64,000 bases of DNA from Blasia pusilla. Taxonomy: Eukaryota > Marchantiophyta > Marchantiopsida > Blasiales. Shown piece after piece: positions 36,630-48,610 of the stretch. Positions within the stretch are counted from its first letter, which is position 1. Each line of letters starts with the position of its first letter. Both the position numbers and the translations under genes were made by a program. The notes under the pieces were generated by a model, which was not told the DNA's origin, made no database searches, and saw nothing but the letters and a program-made list of their open reading frames with translations. The stretch is from assembly GCA_050084515.1 (NCBI GenBank), contig CM114272.1:21452001-21516000 (forward strand). Reading direction: 5' to 3'.

Positions 36630-37417
36630 TCGAGTGATTATTGCTATGCATTCAAAAGATGCAAGAGGGCATTATGCAGTCAAAAATATTGTCAAGAAGA
36701 TCCTAGCAGCACGCTATTGGTGGCCCACAATGTATCGGGATGTCCGACTCTTCATCTAGAAGTGTGATGCTTGTCAAAGAGCATGAAGGCCATTAGCAAC
36801 TTCCCGGTGGCCTTTGGTTCCTATCCTTCCTTTGGCTTGATTTCTTGGGACCCATTTCCCTAGCCACTTGGCAGACTCGCCAAAAATACATCTTAATTGC
36901 TACAGATTATTGTACCAAGATGGTGGAAGCAGTGGCTACTCGCAAAGATGACAGTGAGGTAGTGGCCAAATCTCTATATGAGATGATAATCACCAGGTAT
37001 GGCTGTCCCTTGGAGTTGGTAAGCGACCAAGGAACTCATTTACTCAACAAAATGGTCGAGGTGCTGACCGACCACTTCCTCATCAAGCATAGGAAGACTA
37101 TGCCTTTTCGGATCTTAAACCGCCTAACTGTCACCTATTCTTATGATTGGGATACCAAGATCCCTGCGGCACTCTGGGCTTACAGGACAGCAGAGAAGAT
37201 TACTACAAAGTATATGCCATTCTCTCTGATGTATGGAATTCAACCCCTTACTCCAATCGAATGGGACTTGCCCACCTATCGGGTGTTAGAAGAAGAGAGG
37301 AACGAGGAGGAGTTGACCATCACCAAAAGGAGGAACGAAGACTTGGTAGCCTTGGAGGAGGCAGGACATCTTGTTCTTGGTCATACAAAGACTATCCAAG
37401 CAGAAAGGAAGAAATAG
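36630..37417 (+). pseudogene. Gypsy integrase relic lacking the catalytic Glu
   Basis: The zinc-binding part (HSKDARGHYAVKNI, ARYWWPTMYRDVRLF, CDACQR) has an in-frame stop near 36760. The core shows ILIATDYCTKMVEA and ELVSDQGTHLLN with both Asp residues. The HPQxNGQAE segment that supplies the Glu is replaced by unrelated, shorter sequence between HRKTMP and DWDTKIPAALWAYRTA. Confidence 0.75.
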
Positions 37418-37936
37418 TATGACAAGCATCTACGACCACAATCAGTACATGAAGGGGATTTGGTACTGCTCTATGACAATCGACATCTTAAGTTCCCAGG
37501 GAAGCTGAAATTAAATTGGATGGGACCGTATTGAGTCTTGGAAATTTTTTAGAATGATTCTTTACAACTGGAAACTCTGAATGGAGAAGTATTTCTGACG
37601 TGAGTGAATGGCATGCATGTCCAAAGACATCATGTGCCCAACTAAAGGCTGAGGGAGGGAGTAAGGATAACGGTCCTTCTCCATGCGAGGAGCATCAATA
37701 AAACATCTTACAGACTCTGAAGTCTCTAAAGCGAAAACACTCAAAGACCTACAAAGACCCAAGGGAGACAAGTAAAGGGTGTCTTTGTCTTCGTCATCTT
37801 CATAGTCTCCGACGTCTTTGCCCTCAAGATCGCGAAGAGAGCCAAGATTCTGTTACAAAATGAGGGGCCGTTACGGAAGAATGGCGGTTATCAGGAGCCA
37901 AGAGGGCCGGTGTAGGGGCGAATTTGCTCATTTCAC

Positions 37937-38950
37937 ATGGCTAGAGGCAGAGGAACCGCCAAGAGCAGACCAAATAGAGCAATCACAAAATCTCACATAC
38001 CAAGACAAAGCCAAGAAGGGATGGCTCGGGGTGCGGCCACGGCTCTCATGAAGTACGGAGTATACCCGACCCTAGTCATTTCACACGAGCTTTGCGAAGC
38101 ACTGGAGGAGCGATCTTTGGGGCAGTTCTTTGGAGCATATTGGTTGCAGTCTTCGGTGGCCTTGCTCATAGAATTGTATTTGAGTCCAAGAGTGAATGAA
38201 TTCATAAAGAGGGGGTACAAACACAAGGCACAACCCGAAAATTGGTCCACCGACCTATGGCGCATAGCATATGTCTTACCCGCCGCTCTAGAATAGGATC
38301 TTGACTACGATGCCCTCGTAAGGCAAGAAGAGCTCATAGAATTGGGATGCGTGACAGTCAAACATCTTGGAAGAAATGGCTACAAGTCTCAGATGCTATC
38401 CCCGCCCCTGTTCGCACAATTTTGTAAGTTGTATCAAATCTTGTTCAATCTTGGTAGGACGTATCATATGAGTAACAAGCTTGTAAAGCAATGTAACACT
38501 CTTTGGAACATGCATTTGCATCCCGAAGAACCAGGAGTTGATTTTGTCACGCTTGTACACGCCCATATGATCGATTTAGTGGGAGCCTTGACTCCAGGAG
38601 AAAAATCTTATCTTTCTCCCTTCTTGATTTGCTTGTATCTACACGTCAAAGAGGTCACACCCGATGAAGCAGCGGATTGGGTTGTTGTAACAGGAGTAAG
38701 GAGGACGAGGATGGCCGAAGCATTAGCTCTGGGTACCAGAGAAGCAGCAACAACACCTCAAAGTATCCCAAGAACAAGAGGACGAACAGTGGAAGAATCT
38801 TCATCCCGCCCTCCCTCGCATTTACCCGAATTGCCAAGACCTAAGAGGGTCAGGCTGGAGTCGCAAGAAGAACAAGAACAAGAACAAGTGGACGAGACCC
38901 ATCGCAGTCGTAGTGGAGCGGGCAGTGATTCCTTCGAGCACGGGGGATAG
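37937..38950 (+). pseudogene. Additional sense ORF of the retrotransposon, unknown function
   Basis: About 337 codons in one frame are interrupted by a single TAG at 38294-38296. The first two thirds look globular (KYGVYPTLVISHELCEAL, LYQILFNLGRTYHMSNKL, LTPGEKSYLSPFLICLYLHV). The last part is low-complexity, rich in Arg, Ser, Pro and Glu (RPPSHLPELPRPKRVRLES, EEQEQEQ). Its place between integrase and the 3' LTR, in the sense direction, is where some plant Ty3/gypsy lineages carry envelope-like or extra ORFs. I see no transmembrane segment and no family I recognise. Confidence 0.5.
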
Positions 38951-39187
38951 CTTTCCAGTGCAGCCGGTGAACACGACCTTGAGGCACTTGACCTCGTTCC
39001 TAGGTATCACCAAACCACTTCTGCAAGAATTGAAGAAAATTGGTAAATTATCCGACCATGCTCTTGTACAAGACTATTTGGCTATCCTCACAAAGATATA
39101 GCACAAATCCGTGGAGACACAACTGCAAAGAACCTTCCGGAGTCCATGGAATGACAAACCCGCTCTCAAGAACAGGAAATTGACAAG

Positions 39188-39430
39188 TTGCAAAAGTCTC
39201 TCCGTAGAGTAGAAGGCGAATTGGTGGAAGCCAGATACAAATCTCGAAATACATGGAAATGGGAGAATCTAGCAATCGACATAGAGCACAGGGTGGATCA
39301 ACTCTATGCGCAGTTACGGAAGTCTTCGCTCTACGCTGCGAACCTGCAAGAGCGGATCGACCTTCTCCAAGCAAGACTCAAGAGCGCAATGTTGGAGAAT
39401 GTGAATAAGGGTAAACTTCAGATAGATTAA
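39188..39430 (+). pseudogene. Coiled-coil tail of the additional retrotransposon ORF
   Basis: Eighty residues with heptad-like spacing of Leu and Ile (LRRVEGELVEAR, IEHRVDQLYAQLRKS, LQERIDLLQARLKSA). It lies 240 bp after the preceding frame, and the intervening sequence contains shifts, so it is probably the broken C-terminus of the same protein. Confidence 0.45.
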
Positions 39431-39950
39431 AATCACACGTACATTGACTTGGTGTCTCAATGGAGCCAAGCCACACGAAAAGTTGCGGTGCTGGTGGCAG
39501 ATCAGAGGCTTCGCGCAGAATTAAGAAAAGAACCGAAGGAAGCACAAGAATTGATGGAAGAGGCAATCCAAAACTTTGAAGCTCAAATCACCAAAGAGCT
39601 GGAGTACGTGGATTAGCATTGGCGGAAATATTTTGAGAAACATACTGCCGCGTTATCTGAGGTCGGAGAACACCCCACGTTTGCAAGATCAAACAATAGC
39701 TCCTTTTGTGCCTACAGAGGTGCGAGTACAGAATGAAGTCTTGGGTTTTTCGCGGGTAGTGATAGTGTGGATAGAAAGAATGAAGAACACCACGCCTAAT
39801 ATTTTGAACTGACCATCGACCATTTATGGCCTACCTCCTCGTGATGTTGAAGTAGTAGAGTTACGAGATGATAGGAGTCCTTAGGTGCAGTAAGGCAGTA
39901 GAAGAGTTTAGAGTGTTCGCCGGGACGTCTCACATTTGAGTGAGGGGATA

Positions 39951-41080
39951 TGTAGTGCCCATATTTTTGAAATTTTGATAGGAAAGTCATTTTTTGTACA
40001 GAATTGTAGTGAAGTCTTCATCGAGTGAAGACTAAAGACTCAAGACTGGAAGTAAAGAGGTATGCTTTACAAAAATTGTGTGGAAGCATGAAGAGCTCCA
40101 TTGGAAGGACAAGAAAGAGTAAGAAATTGAGGATTGTCTTGGAGGAGTGAGAACTATGTAAGAGTAAGAAAAGAGTTGGAAAGAAGTAAGAGTAAGAGGC
40201 ACGGGTACTTCTCGGCAAAGACCGCAAGACGGGAAGAGGGTAAAAGATTGTTAAGTGAAGACTATAAAAGACTTCTTCTTTACAGCATAAGTCTTTGTGC
40301 AAAGACTGTGAAGAAAGAATGAATAAAAAAGAAGAAAGACGAAGAACGAAGAACGAAGACTAAGAAATCCAAGAAGCATGAGAAAGAAGAAGAGGAAATC
40401 AAGGAGTTCTCACAAAGCGGAAAAGATGCATGAAACGTATGAATAGGAAGGAAAGAAGAAGGATCGCGAAGAGTACTTTTTCGCGGTGGAAGCAAAAGAA
40501 GTAGAGTCTTTGCAAAGATAGGATAAGAGTCTTTGCAAAGATAAGATAAGAGTCTTTGCGAAGACAAAGAGGAAGTTCTTTGCGCCCAGCGAAGACCGTA
40601 AATAATGAACCGTCCCGGAAGTTTCAGAAGTTAGAAATGAAAGGGCGTAACGGCTCAGGGGGAAGAGAAAGAGACACAAACCGACTTAAGGGAAGGAAAG
40701 GGTTGGAGGATCTGAACCACGGGGTTAACAGTTAGAAATCTAGAGGGAAGTAGAAAGAGCCACGAATTTTAAGAGACTATTTAAAGAATACGGCAAAAGA
40801 GCAAGGGGTCATTTCCTTCTATTTTGAGTTTCCAAGTACTTTTGGTGGATTGTGTGAAGAAGTCTGTGGGGATGATCCAAGCTAAAGAGTTTTGTACCCT
40901 TTGAAGCTTGTTATACTTTCTAGTTCCCTCTACTCTTTGATGCAGTAGAAGTGTCTTCTCTAATTCTTTTTGATGTGCGGAGTTGAACACCAATCTTATT
41001 GGGTTGCGGTATGAATGAGAGTTGAGTCTTTGGTTTCAGGATTCCAGAGGATACTCTGGAAGAGTGTAGGAAAGTTGTTA
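39951..41080 (+). repeat. Probable 3' LTR of the second gypsy element
   Basis: A purine-rich gagtgaggggata directly precedes TGTAGTGCCC, a typical LTR start. The interior is rich in gaagac/aaagac words. At about 40770 it has ctatttaaagaatacgg, which could be the LTR TATA box. The right boundary is uncertain (41000-41090). Confidence 0.45.
40504..40572. repeat. 23-bp tandem repeat, three copies, inside the LTR
   Basis: agagtctttgcaaagata followed by rgata recurs three times with period 23 (the third copy with gcgaagac). Such internal repeats are common in LTR U3 regions. Confidence 0.65.
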
Positions 41081-41111
41081 GACAGTGAGTAACCTACCAT
41101 GACAGATTCAA

Positions 41112-41441
41112 TTATGAAAGTAGGGTGAGCCGCCATCTTCTTGAGGTCTCTTTGAGATCTTCGTTGGAATTTTGGTATCCAAGATTCGCATGATTCTTCC
41201 CCTGCACTTGAGAAGAGTTGTGCTTGGAGGCAAGAGAAGATTGAATAATTTTTGGACGGTCTTTCAGACGAACTACAAACAAGATTTGCCAAAAATCCCC
41301 ACCAAAGATGATTAGTTTACCACTAAAAGGAACATTTCGTAAGTCTTCGGATACGACTCCCATAATATCTTGGAAGGACCGATTAACAACCTTGAATGAA
41401 TAGCGGTGGGTCATAGGTGCCTCATCCCATATGATAAGCCA
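41112..41441 (-). pseudogene. Helitron-type PIF1 helicase fragment
   Basis: On the minus strand: AWLIIWDEAPM (Walker B, DEA), THRYSFKVVNRSFQDIMG, FSGKLIIFGGDFWQILFVV (normally GGDFRQxLPVV) and IIQSSL. This is the central part of the PIF1-like helicase carried by Helitron Rep-Hel proteins in plants. The Walker A motif and the Rep domain are not present, and the usual Arg and Pro of the GGDFRQxLPV motif are replaced. It lies directly at the end of the gypsy LTR, so the retrotransposon may have inserted into or next to a Helitron. Confidence 0.7.
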
Positions 41442-44048
41442 AGCCCTTTAAATTAAGCATGCAGCTTCACTATTAATTGGTAAACTACAAAACCATTGAA
41501 AGATATTAATATAATTATAGGCAAAGTACTCTAAACTACCCCACCTACCCTAGCCACCAACCAACACTATTATTTTCATTAATACACTCACCCACTACTT
41601 TAGTTTTATATTCTTATTTATTACCTCTTTTCCTAAAATTGGGTCCGCAAAAATGAGGTGCTATAAAGAGGTTTAAACATGAAAATTTTATTTTCTTAAG
41701 CTAATTTACTTAATACTTATAAAACTTTTCTAAAATTAATCAGACAGGAGTTTACATTATAGATCATTTTACTATATGAAAATGGCTCAATTTTTTTTTC
41801 TCCTCTAAACTTTCCTAGACTCTTCTCCTCACTTTGAAACTAGGTTCTTTCTAAGTGGAGTTAAGTTTCGAGACTTTTGGGGAATAATTTTATTTAATCT
41901 TGAAGAAGATGTAGACGAGTGAGGCTCATAATATTGGATTTTTTTTTAAATTCTTATCTCAAAAGTAGAAGAAATGAATGAGAAAAAATAAGAAGCAAAG
42001 GCTTCTCAAAGAATGACTTGGAAAGAGCCTAATCCCCCACTGAAAGAGTGTTTTATACACTCAAAAATTAGTCCAAATTGAGCACAAGAGGAGGAGAAAA
42101 CGAATTTCTTGCAAGTGAGGAAAATTATTTATATATGAATGCTTTGCAAATCTTCTATGAGTGCAAAAACCACTATTTAGACCCGCCATTCTTATTAAGT
42201 TCTTAAGATTTCTTTGCATTTTTTTTGAGTTAGTTGTGAGTCAATTACAAGTAATCAAAATAACTACTTAGACTTGCAAACTTCTGCAATCTACCTACAA
42301 AGATACAAAACATTTCCATTGGTTTCTAAGTACCTTGCCAAGCCTTTGCAACTTAGCTACAATTGAATTTTGAGTGTAAGGGCCCTTCTGACTCACGTCA
42401 GACTTACAAAACTATGAGTTGGTTTCTCTCCATTGTGACGACTTTGTAAGTGGAGAAATTTCAAGTTTATGTCTGATTTGTAATTCTAATGCAAGTAAGT
42501 TTTGAGTTGTTTGCAACTTCTAGCGCTGGAAAATTGACCTCAAATGCAATAGTGATGGTAGTCATTATAACTAGCCTTCATTCAAATTGGGGATGCATAG
42601 AATTCAATCTCATGAGGGGAGCCAAATAAGTTGGAATAATTATCCTTCCAAATCTCTTTGTCAAACCTATGATTTTGTATTATATTGTTTCAAATTTAGC
42701 TAGGAGGAGGTGGAGGAGGAGGGGATTCGACATGGAGGATTGTGGAGTGTTTTAAATAGTAGTGATTTCTATTTGTATTCCAGCCTTTTCAATTTTAGAT
42801 TTAATTTTTTCCACTTTTGTCGATATTTTCTTTGAATCTTTGGACTTTCTCCTTTGGTGAATACGCTCATAGATCCTTTATCTCAATTTCACATCTTTTG
42901 CTCTCTTTATGGAGTGATATCCATTTCTAATTGGATCAAAGGATCCCTCTTGTTTTTCTTGATCTTTTGATAATTATGAGCCCAACTTTACGCCCTCGTC
43001 CCTTCATGTCAATCATCGGTTGATCCCTTTCTCCTCACATGCTCTTTTTGGTGTTTTCAATTTCCTTTGTTACTTTCTTATGAAAAATTAGTTTCACGGA
43101 AGCTTGATCTTGTTATGATTGTTGTGGAAAGCTAGTTCTCTCATCACAAGTGAGTTCTATAGTATTTCTTCCTTCTCTATTGGTGAATATTTTTTTTCTG
43201 ACTAGTTTTCAACACTTTATCTGACTAGTTTGCCCTTTCCTATATACATTATCTTCTCAAGGGCTTTGTGGATTAACAATCTCGAGCAGGTTTTTGGATA
43301 CTATATAGGGTCACTCCATTTTTTCATGGGTTCAAATGTTGTTTATTGTTCTTGAATTGATTTTTAATCAAAAGCTTATTTTTGCTAACCATGATTCTCT
43401 CCACCAAAATCTATTTTTGATTGATCCCACTCCTCTTAGTCTTGCTCTTAGTAAGGATCTTATCATTATATTTTCATTTTATTTGGTTATTAGGTTCCCT
43501 CTTGTCTTATATCACATGTTTAAATCTTATTCCCTATTTCCATGGAGTTGGATAATAGTCTTATACCCTCTACACTCTCAAGATTTCTTCCCTCTCCTCC
43601 TCTTATATTTTTTTCACTCATCATAATCTTGATCCATTACTATCAAATCCTACTATATATTTTTCCATCCTTAGATATCTCGATCATTTTAACTCTTGCT
43701 TCCAACATCCATATTTTGTAGCCTCTTCCTCCTCCTTTACCACGTTACATACCCCCACATCATTATCCATCATGGCATCATTCATCTCCCATCTCCTCTT
43801 CATGTAACCCTTCTTCTACATCTATGCTTAAGGTTTTTTTATACCTTTTGATAAAGAGTTTGCTCCTACTTGGATCACAAGACAATAACAATATCTTCAA
43901 TCAGATTCTATGCATAGGCTTTAAATCCCTAGCCCCATAACATTGAGCCAACTTGATCTTCTTCGCTCTCTCCATCCCAGTCTCCCTTATCCTATACTTT
44001 ACACACATATTCTTTAGGCTATTACTCTTCGTCCCATCACCAAACAAG

Positions 44049-44078
44049 CATTTCTTTTTCCATTAGGAAAAAGAAATG
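44049..44078. repeat. Perfect 13-bp inverted repeat with 4-base loop
   Basis: CATTTCTTTTTCC, ATTA, GGAAAAAGAAATG. The arms are exact reverse complements; no neighbouring gene explains it. Confidence 0.7.
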
Positions 44079-45207
44079 TTAGCATGCAATCCCACATATA
44101 TCAATGTTTGGTGTTTTCCATTACTCTTTCCAAAACGGGTTTTAATTTTTTCCCCTGTGGGGAGGTGCGACGGGCCATCATGAACCTTCATGAACCTTCC
44201 CCATGTATGCAATAATTTATATTTGGGGATTGATAGAATCTTCAAAATGAGCATTTTAGGATTTCTTCATACTCCTTGCTTATTAATGTTTGAGTGAGCA
44301 ATCATGCATGGTTTCTGAGAGTAATGTTATCTTGGCTTCATAACAAGCTATCTTGCATATTTCTTTCGGAGATGAAGGGTTTTGTTCCACAATTATGATA
44401 ATACTAGCATCTTTGTTCAAGAGTTTGAATAAGATCACCCCTAATCGAGCCTCTAATATGATTGCAAGGAGGTATAGATATCTCCATAGGTTATGTAACT
44501 CATGTTGAAGAGGGAGATCTATTATTCAGCAATACTTCATATCTTCTCATGATCTTCTACCACTTGCTCCGTAAGTAATTTAATGCTCTTTCAATCAATT
44601 GCTTATAGAAGGGCTTGGTTGACTAGAATAGATTATATCTCTAGAGGAATTTACGCCAAATAAACTTTTCTAGCACTCTCTTTGAGGTAACTTCTAATAC
44701 TCATTGACCTTGTCTACATTCATTTGCAGAATTTTTGTAAGCCATGTCATTATGTAATATGCAATCAAGGGTTTTATTCCTTTTGCAATGAATTTTTTCC
44801 GGTATTTAAACATTTCTTTAAATACTTTCATGAAAATATGTGCTCAACTTTTTAAGAACCATAAACTTGCCCATTCTTGTAAACATTTTCTTTTTCTTAT
44901 CATTGTTTACTATTGACAACCCATTTAACATTACAACACGCACAAATATTATTGTTATCCGCCGCGCTAGATTGGTGGATGGTCACTCGGTCCATTCACA
45001 TTTGACCAACCACTAGTGTTCATCATGGATTTCTTGGAAGTGATTAATAAGAATTAGCCGATGCTCGTGTAATGCACGGGTGAAACCAACCATGCTAAAA
45101 CGAACCCTGCTAGACCCGCCACATGCATACCTGTCATGTGGAGGAAGGCATGCTCCAAACCACCACTCTTTTGATACTATAGATTAGAGAAATCTCTTCC
45201 TCTGGTT

Positions 45208-45249
45208 GACACCTATCCTTTCGAACCTCTCTTTGAAAGGATAGGTGTC
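45208..45249. repeat. Perfect 15-bp inverted repeat with 12-base loop
   Basis: GACACCTATCCTTTC (45208-45222) and GAAAGGATAGGTGTC (45235-45249) are exact complements. It lies about 200 bp beyond the stop codon of the first kinase gene, so it could sit in that gene's 3' UTR or in flanking DNA. Confidence 0.7.
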
Positions 45250-45452
45250 CCGAGCCAGAATTTAAAGAATTTCGAGAGGACTTCAAATACAATACTAGTT
45301 TCATTTTAGAAGAAGTAAACTTGGTATAGGAAAACCGTCGTCGACTAGGAGAGTGAACGGTCTCGTAAAACGAAGGAGGAGCGGATCTCCGCCTTATTAG
45401 TGATCCCAAGAAGCCCGCGGACACGCATTGACGGAAGTTTCTGAGCAGGAAT

Positions 45453-47305
45453 TCATTTGTGTGCGTGCTTGGCTTTGATCTCTTTCAACGCAACGAGGAC
45501 CTCCTTCATGGAAGGACGGGCTGCTGGGTCCATGCTGACGCAGTTCAAGGCCACTCTGGACACTTTCTTGCACTGCTTGAGATCCTGTGCGCTCGCGGTT
45601 TGAACCAGGTGAGAGTCCACCAGTTCGCAGAATCGGCCGCTCTTCAACCTCGAGATGGCCAGAGCAGCGAGAGTGATCTTGTTTCGTTGTCGGCTGATCT
45701 CTACCACCTGCATGCCGGACACAATTTCGAGCAGGACAACTCCGAAGCTGTACACATCGCTCTTCGCGGACAATTGAAACGTCTGCAAATAGTGAGGGTC
45801 GATGTAACCGGTGGTTCCTCTGGGTAGGGTGGGTAAGTTGCAATCATCGGTGAGAAGAGTCTTGGAGATGCCAAAATCTGCAACTTTGGCAGAGAACGAT
45901 TCGTCCAGTAGAATGTTCCTGCTCTTCACATCCCAGTGTTGGATAGGTGTGCTGGAGAAGAGATGGAGGTGGGTGAGAGCTTGGGCTGTTTCGGTTGCAA
46001 TCCTCAATCGAGTCGCCCAATCCAGTTTCGATCCTCGAGAACCGTTCAAGTGTTCTCTGAGATTCCCATTCGGCACGTATTCATACACGAGAACGGGCTC
46101 TTTGAGCACGAGGGAACAGCCGATCAGCTTCACCAAGTTGGGATGCTTGCACTGAGAGATGATGTCGACGTCCGCCTTCAGGCGTGCTAACGCTTCCCAG
46201 CTCAGTTCCCTCAGCTTCTTGATGGCCACAACCCCAAAGGCCGACAAGGAGCCGCGATATACGGTGCCCAATCCTCCTCCGAGGATGTTGTTCTCACAAT
46301 ATGAAAAGGTGGCTTTCGCCAATTCTCTGCAAGAGAAACGAACCGCATCCAGGCTCCTCGGCGTCTTCTCGTACTCTCTCCGGTACCATTTCATGTAGCG
46401 TTCTACTTCTGAAATGCATCGAACATCAGAAGGTAAGGATACCGTGGGCCCTGCGACATGGATTACCACTCGGGACAGTCTCTACCTCTCCAAGGCTACG
46501 AAATCTCTCAAGACACAGTGGCACCTTCTCCGTTCAGAAGGCATCCGAAGTCGATGGATTGATTCTTCGTGAATCCTGCCAGTTAACCGGTCTTTCTGTA
46601 CCTCTCCAAAATGTCGTTGTCGAGATCGATTGGCACTTCGGTCGTCGAGCAGTTTCTCTTTCTGGCGTACGGAGAAACGAACATACTTTGGCACGAGCGA
46701 TGCTCGAGTTCAGAGGCTTCGACTACTGGAGGCACTATCATTTTCTGTCAATTTTGCTTGAAATATGCAACTCCCATCCCCTGAATGCTGTCGTAGAATC
46801 GAGAAGACGTTAGGACGGCGACAGCGAATCGCTGCTGATGTTGTCCAGCTACAAACTGACGATCGCTGATGCAGATTCTCATAAGCTATCAACACTACCC
46901 AACCCTACTTCGCGCGATCCTATCACTGTCAACGTGTTCAGAAGGGTACTGACCTTGTGCGACGTTCAAGTCACAGGTGCTTACTCGTTGAAAGTATCGG
47001 CGGACGAAGTCTTCCCAGGTGTGGCCATCATAGAATTGACCGGCCCATGCGTGGGATGTACATTTCATGTACTCGAGGGCAAACAGAAGAGCAAGGTCGT
47101 CAGAGAGACCTTCCTGAATTGCCCAGCGACCGAAACACCTGATCCAACCGTCGGCATGCTCCTTGGTTTCGCATCCGATGAGTATCGGCAGCAAAATGTA
47201 CACATTGGTGTCGCGGGGTGGAGGATCGCTGAGGAGAACACCGAGCTTGACCTTGATAGAATCCTCGATATCATAATATCTTGCCGACTTCCATATCTCA
47301 GACAT
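45453..47305 (-). CDS. Gag-like domain fused to receptor-like cytoplasmic kinase, gene A
   Basis: Exon 1 is 46954-47305 (ATG at 47305, donor AAG|GTCAGT) and exon 2 45453-46408 (acceptor TTTCAG). Phases agree and give 435 residues. Residues 1-117 form a domain with W..CFGRWAIQEGLSDDLALL, then LEYMKC.SHAW and TWEDFVRRYF. This pattern resembles retrotransposon Gag capsid domains and recurs in genes B and C. Residues about 125-435 are a Ser/Thr kinase of the plant RLK class: GGGLGTVYRG, VAIKK with Lys181, NLVKLIGCS, DFG at 295-297, GYIDPHY, KSDVYSFGVVLLE and a final RPSMKEVL. The catalytic HRD is HWD (275-277), and the alpha-C Glu position appears to be Asp. No signal peptide or membrane segment is visible, so the protein should be cytoplasmic or membrane-associated through partners. 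Activity is possible but uncertain. Confidence 0.78.
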
Positions 47306-48610
47306 TGAAGGTTGACGTCCCGATGTCAAGAGGGACGACGACAATTGCAAGCATGCGCTTCTATTAGCAGTTGAGCACCATTGAGTTCGCAGCACTACCC
47401 GCCGCTCCTCATTAGCAGCTACAGGAAGTATTGGATGCCTCCGAAACCATCATCTGATGATCGAAGGCATCATACCGTCTCGCAGATTTCTGCTCACTCG
47501 CTCCGATGTCTTGGTCTAAACTCGATGTTTGCTGGTCTGAACATCACAGCCAAAAGAGGGTACAGAGTCTAAACATGAGATCCCACAGCTCCGGACGATG
47601 AGACCAGTTCGTAACCGTCCCGCGTAAAGAGGAGAGGGAGATAGATGGTCATGAGATGAGGGAACAGACAAAGTGATTTCCAATGGTGTCTGATGAGAAT
47701 CACCGAACCACATTCTGGTAGAGAGACAGAAGAGAGATAATACCTTGACGGCACAGGAAGACACCTCCCCCATAGACTGGTCACAATGGTGACACAAGTG
47801 CTGCTTGTACAGGTAGGATGAAGATTCACAACGTCGGCGATCATGAACTTCGGCAAAACTCGCTGACGAATTGAATGGTTTAGAGAAAGATCAGCGCCTC
47901 GCGACCACGACGATCGCTGTGCTCAGAACCGCAACAGGATGTCTATAGACAATCCGTGCGACAAAATGGTGAGCGCTTCATGATTGATAGTGCAAATGAA
48001 CCAGCGTCGACTTGCCATACGCGGCTGCTTGCTCCAAGCATCAGAGAGTGCATGTTGCGTCGCAGACCAGTCCCAAATATTGGTCGATGTAACGGTAGCC
48101 CGACCAGCCCCAAATCTTGGTCAATGTAACGGTAGCTCTGCGAAGCAAAGGCGACGTGGAAAGACCACTGGTCAGATACGAGGGGGTGAAGAAGTGGGAT
48201 CCTTTGGGTTCGGTTTGATGGGTATGCAAATGGTTTGCAGAGAAGAAACGAGAGCTCAGTATGATCTTACTGTGTGCGGGTTCTCTCTGCCTCTCAGAAC
48301 TCTATACGTTGGCATCTGTTGGGCTACCGTGAGCGCATCGACGCCCGTGAAATACTTTGGGTGAGGATCTCCAAGTTGAAAATCTCTCATCTCCTGCTGG
48401 AACTAAGTGACGAGACGATCTGCCGAGATGACAGGATCTGTATCATAAATAGAGACGGAAACGATGTGGTCTCAATTTCTACGCAGAGGAGTTGCCAAGC
48501 ATCTGTCAAATCGTATGCACCAACCCTCACCTACAGAGCATCCTCAGCCTTTCCGTGGAAGCGTGCCATCCCGCTTCGTCGACTCGGTCCACAGGTGCGT
48601 CATTGACGAA
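47306..48610. other. Intergenic between kinase genes A and B
   Basis: Holds the upstream region of gene A and the 3' flank of gene B. No further gene recognised. Confidence 0.4.

Larger units (their letters stand above)
34254..41080 (+). mobile_element. Ty3/gypsy LTR retrotransposon (Tat/Athila-like), decayed
   Basis: Plus-strand relics occur in order: a basic Lys/Arg-rich frame (34254-34679, possibly gag-derived), reverse transcriptase, RNase H, integrase, an additional sense ORF (37937-39430) and a 3' LTR beginning about 39951. The RT sequence (DYRKLNAATMKDYHPLPF, FLDGYSGYNQV, FLDDFCIFS) is of the type seen in large plant gypsy elements of the Tat/Athila group. No 5' LTR was found, so the 5' part is lost or rearranged. 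Confidence 0.7.
41442..45452. other. AT-rich intergenic DNA, no gene
   Basis: No recognisable coding sequence; the longest frames (for example 43336-43626) are hydrophobic AT-driven frames. At 45060 gctcgtgtaatgcacgggtgaaacc resembles the subterminal palindrome of some Helitron or MITE ends. Two hairpins are listed separately. Confidence 0.4.

Noticed and set aside
43336-43626. Hydrophobic 96-residue frame that could be a membrane protein
   Set aside because: Pyrimidine- and AT-rich DNA gives Phe/Leu/Ile-rich frames by composition; no start context, no homologous pattern.
45459-46813. Several plus-strand frames over the first kinase gene
   Set aside because: Antisense shadows of the kinase exon.
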